Positions 1 through 5,393 of a stretch of 5,657 nt of DNA are shown here, in pieces. How positions within the stretch are numbered: position 1 is the stretch's first letter; every line of letters begins with the position of its first letter. Location of the stretch: contig DBMG01000017.1 of the NCBI GenBank assembly GCA_002304785.1, positions 1 through 5,657 on the forward strand, read 5' to 3'. Source of the stretch: Candidatus Accumulibacter sp. UBA704. GTDB taxonomy: Bacteria; Pseudomonadota; Gammaproteobacteria; Burkholderiales; Rhodocyclaceae. A program made the position numbers and the translations under genes. The notes below the pieces were generated by a model. That model was not told the origin of the DNA, did not search any database, and saw only the letters and a program-made list of their open reading frames with translations.

Positions 1-1409
1 CCAATCCGCGCCCGCTGTATTCGCCGCATCTCGGCTACAGCGAAGAGACTCTCGGTGAACTGAAGATATTCTTCGCCGCCCGCGAATTGCGGGCGCGATA
101 CGGCGAGGCGGCCTTGCCCAACGCCATCATTTCCAAGACTGACAGCGTGTCGGACCTGCTCGAAGTCGCCCTGCTGCTCAAGGAAGCCGGCCTGTTGCAG
201 CCGGCGTCGCCGCTCGGCGGCGGCCAGCCGCCAGTGCTGGGCATGAACATCATCCCGTTGTTCGAAACGATCGGCGATCTGCGCAACGGCCCGTCGATCA
301 TGCAGCGCCTCTTCGCGCTGCCCGCGTATCGCGCCTTGGTGCATTCGCGAGGCGACGAGCAGGAAGTGATGCTCGGGTACTCGGACAGCAACAAGGACGG
401 CGGTTTTCTCACCTCCGGCTGGGAGTTGTACAAAGCCGAGGTCGAGCTCGCGCGCGTGTTCGACGCGGCGGGAGTGCGTCTGCGGCTGTTCCATGGGCGC
501 GGCGGCTCGGTGGGACGGGGCGGCGGGCCGAGCTACCTGGCCATTCTGGCGCAACCGGACGGCGCCGTTTCCGGGCAGATTCGCATTACCGAGCAGGGCG
601 AAGTGATCTCATCGAAGTATTCCAATCCGGAAGTCGGTCGCCGCAATCTGGAGACACTGGCCGCCGCCACCCTTGAAGCAACGTTGCTGGATCTGGAAGG
701 AAAAACCGAGCCGGCGGCCTACCACGCGGTGATGGAACGGCTGTCCGAACTGGCGTTCCAGGCCTATCGCGGGCTGGTGTACGAAACCGAAGGCTTCAAC
801 CGTTTCTTCCGGCAGGCAACGCCCATCGCGGAAATCGGCGGCCTCAATATCGGCAGCCGCCCCGCTTCCCGCAAGGCATCGGATCGTATCGAGGATCTGC
901 GCGCCATCCCTTGGGTCTTCAGTTGGGCCCAGTGCCGCCTGATGCTGCCGGGCTGGTACGGGTTCGGTTCGGCGGTGGAGCGCTGGCTCGAAGAGAACCC
1001 GAACGGCATGGAAATTCTGCGCCGCATGGTCGCCACCTGGCCGTTCTTCAACGCGCTGCTCTCCAACATGGACATGGTGATGGCCAAGGCCGACCTGGTG
1101 ATCGCCGCACGCTATGCCCATCTGGTGACCGACGCGACGCTGCGCGACGAGATCTTCGGACGCATCCGTGCCGAGTTCGAGCGCACCCGTCGGCTCCTCC
1201 TGGCCATTGAGCAGCAGGAGGATTTTCTGGCCGACAATCCGCTGCTGAAGCGCTCGATCCGCACCCGATTCCCCTACATGGACCCGCTCAACCACCTACA
1301 GATCGAATTGCTGCAGCGCCACCGCGCCGGCGAAAGCGACGAGCGCGTGCAACGCGGCATTCATATGTCGATCAACGGAATCGCCGCTGGGCTGCGTAAT
1401 AGCGGGTGA
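1..1409 (+). CDS. ppc: Phosphoenolpyruvate carboxylase, C-terminal half (5' end outside window)
   Basis: The enzyme carboxylates phosphoenolpyruvate with bicarbonate to give oxaloacetate, refilling the TCA cycle in the cytoplasm. The frame is open from base 3 and encodes 468 residues, about half of the usual 880-930; no start lies in the window. The glycine-rich catalytic loop HGRGGSVGRGGGP is at about 492-530 (E. coli H579, R581 and R587 by alignment from memory). PLFETIGDL and GYSDSNKDGG carry the Mg-binding Glu and Asp (E. coli E506, D543) and the Lys equivalent to K546. MAKADL, SIRTRFPYMDPLN and the terminal RNSG match the aspartate-inhibition residues K773, R832 and N881, so feedback inhibition by aspartate is probably kept. 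The last four residues are RNSG, where E. coli has RNTG. The gene ends with TGA, 40 bases from the stop of the convergent helicase gene. High GC and an intact frame indicate a resident core gene. The identification is very secure. Confidence 0.97.
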   Translation, partial: NPRPLYSPHLGYSEETLGELKIFFAARELRARYGEAALPNAIISKTDSVSDLLEVALLLKEAGLLQPASPLGGGQPPVLGMNIIPLFETIGDLRNGPSIMQRLFALPAYRALVHSRGDEQEVMLGYSDSNKDGGFLTSGWELYKAEVELARVFDAAGVRLRLFHGRGGSVGRGGGPSYLAILAQPDGAVSGQIRITEQGEVISSKYSNPEVGRRNLETLAAATLEATLLDLEGKTEPAAYHAVMERLSELAFQAYRGLVYETEGFNRFFRQATPIAEIGGLNIGSRPASRKASDRIEDLRAIPWVFSWAQCRLMLPGWYGFGSAVERWLEENPNGMEILRRMVATWPFFNALLSNMDMVMAKADLVIAARYAHLVTDATLRDEIFGRIRAEFERTRRLLLAIEQQEDFLADNPLLKRSIRTRFPYMDPLNHLQIELLQRHRAGESDERVQRGIHMSINGIAAGLRNSG

Positions 1410-1417
1410 TCAAGGAA

Positions 1418-1439
1418 GGCGGCGGACTATTCGCCCGCC
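1418..1439. terminator. GC-rich hairpin between convergent ppc and helicase genes
   Basis: GGCGG (1418-1422) pairs with CCGCC (1435-1439) and CG (1423-1424) with CG (1432-1433), with one bulged C at 1434 and a 7-base loop. It lies nine bases after the ppc stop and ten before the end of the helicase gene, where a shared bidirectional terminator would be expected. There is no T-tract on either side, so it is not a classical intrinsic terminator. It could stabilise 3' ends or assist Rho-dependent termination. Confidence 0.35.
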
Positions 1440-1449
1440 GGCCAAAGGC

Positions 1450-3693
1450 TCAAACCAGCCAATCCCGAAATGGCGCCAGCTCCGTCCCCGTCTCGATGTA
1501 CCAGGTCCGGCGCGTCGCATCCCAGCGGGCGCCCAGTGCCTTGGCTTTGTCCTTTTCGGCGTAGCTGACTTTGAGATCGGTGCGCTGACTGGCGAGGCGG
1601 GTGGCTTTTTGGGTTTTATTGGCTTTGGCGGCGGCATCGATGGCTGCTGCTTGGGCATCGGCGAGCTTCTCGCGCGCCGTTTCGGCTCTTGCTGCGAGAG
1701 CCGATCCAAGGCCCATGCGCTCGATGAAGACGCTTTGCCGCTCTGGCGCATCGGGGATAACCAAGGTCAGCCGGGCTCTGGCGCGGGTGGCGCCGACGTA
1801 AAAGAGGTTGGATTCGTCGGCAGAAGCAGCGCCGGCCTGGGGAAATTCGCCTTGCTCAAGGAAGGGCAGGATGACGTGTTCGTATTCCTTGCCCTTGGCG
1901 GTGGCTACGCGTTCCACGGTCACCCCCTTCTTACTGCGGCTTTTGCCCACCGTCGCTTCGCGTTCACCGATACTGGCCGAAAAGTCGGCCAAAGAGAGGC
2001 CGCTAGCGCGGGCCAGTTCGATGAACCCTTGCGCCGAGCGGATGACGACCTCGGCTTCCTGGGGATAGACGTAGAGCCGCTTGATCGCCGCCTCCAGGCC
2101 CAGCCGCGCCCAAATCTCGGCGAACACCTCGGCGGCCGGAGTGTCGCCGGCCAACCCACGCAGGTAGTCGACGCTGGCGACGATGCGCTGGCGGGCGGGA
2201 GAGAGCTTTTCGCCGTCCTTGCCGGCGATCAGCCCGGAAAAGAAACTCTGCAGCGTGTCGGGCGAGTCGGCCACCGTTTGTTGTGCCCAGGCCAGCGCTT
2301 GTTCCTCGCTGGCGGGCGTGCCGACGCCGGGCAGGTAGAGGCTGGCTTTGAGGTCGAGTTCGCCGAAGGTGACCAGTGCCTCGACGATGGCCTTGCGCAC
2401 GTCCTTGGCCGCCACCGTCGCCAGATTGCCCAGGGCAATCGCCAGCATCCCGCGCAGAAACAGGATTTCCGGGCGTTGCAGGTAGGGCACCAGGCCGTGG
2501 CAGTGGTAGGCGATGCCGGCGGTGATCAACGCATTTTCGATGGCAATCGACTGGTGGCTGTCGCGCAGCAGGATGGCGCAGTCGCCAAGCACCCCCCCCT
2601 CCTTTTTCCATAGTCGTAGCGCCTTGACCACCAGCTCGCCGCCCTGCGTCCAGTCGCCTGCCGGGTAGGTCAGGCGGGGAATGTCGGTGACGGTGGTGAG
2701 CCCCGACTGCGAAAGCTTGTTCTTGAACTTACCCATCGACAGGGCCAGGTGGGCGCCGTGGCGGTACGTGGCTGACAGCGGCAGGCGGCGCAAGGCGGGG
2801 AAAGCGTGGTCGAAGCGTTCGCGCAGGTATTGGGCATCGGCGCCAAGTGTGGCGTGGATCACCTGGTCCTTGTCTCCCGCCCCGACAAAGCAGGCCTTGC
2901 CCCGCGTGTTCCCTTTGTCCAGCAACGCCAGGAGGATGCGAAATGCGGCCTCGTTCATGTCGTGCAACTCGTCGCACACCACCAACTGGCAAGTCGGCAG
3001 AAAATCGGCGATCTCCGGCCGTTCGCCGAGGTTGCGTGCCAGATCGTACGTGGCGTCGAACGGCCCGCGAAACTTCGCCTCGCCGAAAACGCCCAGGCGC
3101 AGCTCCTCGTACTCCAGGAAAGTCAGCAAATGCGTGAGCGACAGCCCCATCACCTCGGCAGTCTCCGGGTGGCCGAGCAGGTCGGCGTCCTCCGGGTAGG
3201 CGAGCCGCGCCTTGACCGCCATCTGCAAGTCGAGAAACTGGCTCACCGCCAGATTGTGGGTGGCGATCTCCAGGCCGCTGTAACGATATTGGTACTTGGC
3301 GCTGACGTGGTCGAGCGCCGCCAGCACCTGCTCGCGCAACTGTGGCGCCGTCGCGCTCGGCACGGCAAAGCCCTCGTACTCCTGCAACACGGCCTGTGCC
3401 AGGCTGTCGAAAGTTTCCACCCGCACTGCCGCCGCCAAGGCCGGTGCGATGCCCACCTCCACCAGCCGCCGGCGCATCACTTCCCGCGCCTCATCGGTAA
3501 ACACCAACGCCAACATCCCCGTCGCCGGCCCCCCACGCGCCAGCGACTCGCCAATACGCAAGGCCAGCGTGGTCGTCTTCGCTGCCCCTGCATTTGCCTC
3601 GACCAGGATCACCCGCTCGCTGGCGGTCTGGATTTCGCGCTGCTCGGCGGTGGGGGTGAAGGCGGAGGGAGTGAAGCGGGGGGAGGAGGTCAT
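1450..3693 (-). CDS. UvrD/Rep-like superfamily 1 DNA helicase with C-terminal DUF5710 domain
   Basis: Complete 747-residue protein, predicted to be a cytoplasmic ATP-driven translocase that unwinds DNA. Superfamily 1A motifs appear in order: a Q-motif-like TAEQRE (15-20), Walker A ANAGAAKTTT (33-42), motif Ia LVFTDEAREVMRRRL (63-77), TFDSLAQ (94-100), Walker B VVCDELHDMNEA (238-249), motif III VGAGDKDQVIH (270-280), motif IV LSATYRHG (306-313), motif V VERVATAKGKEYEHVILP (593-610) and motif VI LFYVGATRARARLTL (630-644). An Ala/Lys-rich linker (about 664-704) leads to a DUF5710-like domain (707-747) with VSYAEKDKAKALGARWD and TWYIETG. Walker A has AAKT where SGKT/GGKT is usual, and Walker B has DELHD where DEFQD is usual. 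The start is well fixed: the in-frame TAA at 3736-3738 is followed by no other start codon before this ATG. No clear Shine-Dalgarno sequence precedes it. The gene is divergent from the DUF2026 gene (115-base gap). The helicase family is certain; substrate and pathway are unknown. Confidence 0.93.
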   Translation of the reverse strand: MTSSPRFTPSAFTPTAEQREIQTASERVILVEANAGAAKTTTLALRIGESLARGGPATGMLALVFTDEAREVMRRRLVEVGIAPALAAAVRVETFDSLAQAVLQEYEGFAVPSATAPQLREQVLAALDHVSAKYQYRYSGLEIATHNLAVSQFLDLQMAVKARLAYPEDADLLGHPETAEVMGLSLTHLLTFLEYEELRLGVFGEAKFRGPFDATYDLARNLGERPEIADFLPTCQLVVCDELHDMNEAAFRILLALLDKGNTRGKACFVGAGDKDQVIHATLGADAQYLRERFDHAFPALRRLPLSATYRHGAHLALSMGKFKNKLSQSGLTTVTDIPRLTYPAGDWTQGGELVVKALRLWKKEGGVLGDCAILLRDSHQSIAIENALITAGIAYHCHGLVPYLQRPEILFLRGMLAIALGNLATVAAKDVRKAIVEALVTFGELDLKASLYLPGVGTPASEEQALAWAQQTVADSPDTLQSFFSGLIAGKDGEKLSPARQRIVASVDYLRGLAGDTPAAEVFAEIWARLGLEAAIKRLYVYPQEAEVVIRSAQGFIELARASGLSLADFSASIGEREATVGKSRSKKGVTVERVATAKGKEYEHVILPFLEQGEFPQAGAASADESNLFYVGATRARARLTLVIPDAPERQSVFIERMGLGSALAARAETAREKLADAQAAAIDAAAKANKTQKATRLASQRTDLKVSYAEKDKAKALGARWDATRRTWYIETGTELAPFRDWLV
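1453..1575 (-). other. DUF5710-like domain at the helicase C terminus (residues 707-747)
   Basis: The last 41 residues of the helicase contain the hallmarks of the small DUF5710 module: a YAEKD segment, KALGARWD, then TWYI and a closing PFRDWL. From knowledge of the family, this module is often appended to plasmid primases, antirestriction proteins and other nucleic-acid enzymes. A role in nucleic-acid or partner binding is an inference. An Ala-rich charged stretch separates it from the helicase core, which fits a flexible tether. Confidence 0.75.
2590..2604 (-). promoter_or_regulatory. Possible internal ribosome binding site and GTG start inside the helicase gene
   Basis: Read on the coding strand, codons 363-368 are AAA AAG GAG GGG GGG GTG. 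This gives a near-perfect Shine-Dalgarno AAGGAGG, then five G, then an in-frame GTG (Val368, bases 2592-2590). Initiation here would yield a 380-residue C-terminal product carrying motifs V and VI and the DUF5710 domain but no Walker motifs. The same segment forms a run of eight G (2592-2599). The match may be chance arising from Lys-Lys-Glu-Gly-Gly codons; use in the cell is unproven. Confidence 0.3.
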
Positions 3694-3748
3694 TTTGTCG
3701 GAGGCTTTCGGGGCTGCGGGAAAGAGAGGAGGAGTTTACCGCGAGGGA

Positions 3749-3777
3749 TGGTCGTTGCTCTCCCGACGCTGGATAAT
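3749..3777 (+). promoter_or_regulatory. Candidate sigma-70 promoter for the DUF2026/NYN genes
   Basis: The -10 candidate GATAAT (3772-3777) matches five of six consensus bases. At 17-base spacing the -35 is TGGTCG (3749-3754), matching three of six, so an activator may be needed. A transcript would start near 3784, leaving about 25 bases before the ATG at 3809. No comparably good promoter was found for the divergent helicase gene. Confidence 0.45.
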
Positions 3778-3783
3778 GTCGGG
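3762..3783. repeat. Perfect 6-bp inverted repeat bracketing the candidate -10 box (possible operator)
   Basis: CCCGAC (3762-3767) and GTCGGG (3778-3783) are exact reverse complements separated by ten bases, and those ten bases end with the GATAAT -10 candidate. Sixteen bases centre to centre is a plausible dimeric repressor spacing (about 1.5 helical turns). A protein bound here would block the rightward promoter. No regulator gene in the window is an obvious partner, except possibly the helix-turn-helix-like tail of the NYN protein. Confidence 0.4.
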
Positions 3784-3796
3784 CAAAACAATAAGC

Positions 3797-3802
3797 GAAG
3801 AG
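3797..3802 (+). promoter_or_regulatory. Ribosome binding site deciding the DUF2026 start
   Basis: GAAGAG lies six bases upstream of the ATG at 3809. It is an imperfect Shine-Dalgarno but well placed. It favours 3809 over the in-frame ATG at 3776, which overlaps the candidate -10 box. Confidence 0.45.
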
Positions 3803-3808
3803 ATTCAC

Positions 3809-4453
3809 ATGCCAAGACGTTCCACGCCGCCGATCACCCTTCCCGAATACGAGAGACTGTTTCGGACAATTCATGCCGTCGTGGCGAACGAGCAAGGCGA
3901 TCCGACCAAGGCATGCCTGTTCTTCGCGGTGGCCGGGGCCTACTTGCTCAAGCGGCATCACAAGCTGAGTTCGGCCTGCCCGGTTGCCGGCGTGGCGGGG
4001 TACAACCTGCGGACGCCAACCAACTTCTCACTAGTTTTTGGAAAACCGGAGAACGATACCTTGGTCTCCGATACCAACAACTTCCACTGCTGGATTGAAG
4101 CTGACGGCTGGGTTATCGATCTGATGGCGCCATTGTTCGACGATATGGCTCCTGCTGATCGAAAAGGAGCGGTCATTCCCCGCTTCATGTTCCAGAAACC
4201 GGTGGTCGCCGACGTGAAGTCGATCAGTCTCGATACGCCGGGTGCGTATTTCCATCTCCCGAACGACCGGCTAACCACCGACCTGATGCAGGGATTCACC
4301 GAGAAATCCGCACATTCAGATCTCGTTCGAGTCTGCGACCATTGGTATGTCCGCCCACCCAAGAAGATCTCGCCGAGTATCGGCATTGAGGATCAAACCG
4401 GGAAAGCCAAAGAAGTGTTTTTGTCCCCGGTACGGATTGCTGGCGTGTGGTGA
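3809..4453 (+). CDS. DUF2026-family protein, possible cysteine-peptidase-like or transglutaminase-like fold
   Basis: Complete 214-residue protein with no signal peptide or membrane segment, so probably cytoplasmic. I recognise the DUF2026 family from the order LPEYERLF (11-18), DPTKACLFFAVAGAYLL (31-47), FHCWIEADGWVIDLMAP (92-108), IPRFMFQKP (123-131), RPPKKISPSI (182-191) and a GVW-type end. Cys36 at the head of a helix, His93 and Asp104 follow the order and spacing of papain-, NlpC- or transglutaminase-like triads, so an enzymatic role is possible but inferred. The family has no established function that I know of. The start at 3809 is preceded by GAAGAG six bases upstream. An in-frame ATG at 3776 would add 11 residues but lies inside the -10 candidate. 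GC is lower than in the flanks. The NYN gene follows 98 bases downstream on the same strand with no obvious terminator between, so co-transcription is plausible. Confidence 0.85.
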   Translation: MPRRSTPPITLPEYERLFRTIHAVVANEQGDPTKACLFFAVAGAYLLKRHHKLSSACPVAGVAGYNLRTPTNFSLVFGKPENDTLVSDTNNFHCWIEADGWVIDLMAPLFDDMAPADRKGAVIPRFMFQKPVVADVKSISLDTPGAYFHLPNDRLTTDLMQGFTEKSAHSDLVRVCDHWYVRPPKKISPSIGIEDQTGKAKEVFLSPVRIAGVW

Positions 4454-4551
4454 CCTGAAGTGTCTTCGAGCCAAGCCTCGTAACGCCTGCTAATGCACTG
4501 CCAACACTGTTGCGGTAGGATGACCGGAATACCTATTTGAGCTGAATCGCT

Positions 4552-5268
4552 ATGGCGACAACTTACTTGTTTGTCGATGCAGACAATCAAAGCCCGATTC
4601 TCGCATCGACTTTGAGCAAGTTTCTGAGGACCATCGGGCGCGATTCAGCAAAGGCCATCGTTGCAGGAAACGGTGTTGGAGACCGGGTTAGAAACTGGGA
4701 GGAATCTCTTACGGAGGCTCTACCGGGAATCGAGATATCGTGCCACGTTGCTCCAAATCGCAAGCAGTCTGCTGACGTACGATTGATGTTCGAGTTGGCC
4801 CGCTTTTACCACGCGCAACCCGATCCATCCTCATTGCTCATTGTTTTCTCGCGTGACGAACTTATGGTTGCCGCGACCGAGTTTCTGGTTGAACTGGGTC
4901 ACAGCGCAATGCTCGTGGTCGGAGCCTCGGCGAGCAGCAATGCATTGCATACAGATGTCCCGTTCGTCGTGCTGACGACCCCGCAGCAAATTGGATCAAC
5001 TTCCTCGACGACTCCGACCGCTCAACCTGTTGCTCCACCAGCAGCAACTCAGAACCAGAACAAGATCGACACACAAACCGTATTGAAGGCGGTTACGGCG
5101 ATTCGACAGAAACTTAGCCCTAACAAGCAGGGTGGCTACGCAGCATCGGCCGTTGGCCAGGTCTTGGCTCAACTTGGCCACGACAAGGCCACGCGATCCA
5201 AAATCGTGTCTCAGATTCAAAACCTCCAAGAAGTCGGCACCGGGTCAGAGAAACGCCTGATTTTTTGA
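4552..5268 (+). CDS. NYN/PIN-like domain protein with C-terminal winged-helix-like region, putative RNase
   Basis: Complete 238-residue cytoplasmic protein. The first strand, YLFVDADNQSP (5-15), gives Asp9, Asp11 and Asn12. A second acidic position is Asp75 in NRKQSADVRLMFELARF (69-85). A third is Asp102/Glu103 in LLIVFSRDELMVAATEFL (95-112), standing where NYN proteins have SxDxDF. This pattern fits a PIN-fold metal-dependent RNase, though the SRDE segment is divergent and activity is inferred. A Ser/Thr/Pro/Ala/Gln-rich linker (about 148-170) joins a helical domain (172-238) that ends in a G-x-G-x-x-KRLIF hairpin, resembling the winged-helix or LOTUS-like tails of NYN proteins. The start is secure: an in-frame TGA (4543-4545) lies two codons upstream and the next Met is residue 79. 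The Shine-Dalgarno is weak. GC is about 45-55% in sampled lines, well below the flanks. It probably forms a transcription unit with the DUF2026 gene. Confidence 0.75.
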   Translation: MATTYLFVDADNQSPILASTLSKFLRTIGRDSAKAIVAGNGVGDRVRNWEESLTEALPGIEISCHVAPNRKQSADVRLMFELARFYHAQPDPSSLLIVFSRDELMVAATEFLVELGHSAMLVVGASASSNALHTDVPFVVLTTPQQIGSTSSTTPTAQPVAPPAATQNQNKIDTQTVLKAVTAIRQKLSPNKQGGYAASAVGQVLAQLGHDKATRSKIVSQIQNLQEVGTGSEKRLIF

Positions 5269-5303
5269 GTTCGTCATACGGCGCGCGGGACAGCGGGATA
5301 GGG

Positions 5304-5358
5304 CTGGCGTCTGGGGCGTCGCTGCCGAAACCGAAGAAGTGAACGCCACGGACGCTAG
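5304..5358 (+). terminator. Long imperfect hairpin after the NYN gene
   Basis: Bases 5304-5319 pair with 5343-5358 over 16 positions: 13 Watson-Crick pairs, two G-U wobbles and one G-A mismatch, with a 23-base loop. The wobbles form only in RNA from the + strand, so the structure fits the NYN transcript better than the opposite one. It sits between convergent genes but lacks a following T-run. It is best read as a 3'-end structure or attenuator rather than a textbook intrinsic terminator. Confidence 0.4.
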
Positions 5359-5393
5359 ATTGGGGGACGAAATAGATAGAAATCGTTCTCAGG

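Noticed and set aside
609..1295. A 228-codon open frame on the - strand within ppc.
   Set aside because: It lies entirely inside highly conserved ppc coding sequence and looks like an antisense shadow.
2592..2599. Run of eight C (G8 in the helicase) as evidence of a frameshifted or broken gene.
   Set aside because: Helicase motifs continue in the same frame on both sides, so the gene is intact as given.
1609..2613. A 334-codon open frame on the + strand opposite the helicase gene.
   Set aside because: It is a shadow of the high-GC helicase codons, has no recognisable domain, and the opposite strand carries all the helicase motifs in order.
3296..3808. Upstream extension of the DUF2026 frame, open back to 3296.
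   Set aside because: It overlaps the helicase 5' region and the candidate promoter; family similarity starts just after the ATG at 3809, which has a plausible ribosome binding site.
2806..4098. A 430-codon open frame on the + strand spanning the helicase start and part of the DUF2026 gene.
   Set aside because: It overlaps two well-supported genes in other frames, and its predicted sequence is Arg/Gln/His-rich without motifs.
4393..4590. A 65-codon open frame on the - strand across the DUF2026-NYN gap.
   Set aside because: It overlaps both gene ends, has no recognisable ribosome binding site or domain, and is probably chance.
5245..5266. Small hairpin TCAG/CTGA followed by six T at the end of the NYN gene, resembling an intrinsic terminator.
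   Set aside because: The stem has only four Watson-Crick pairs and lies inside the coding sequence; it is too weak to call.
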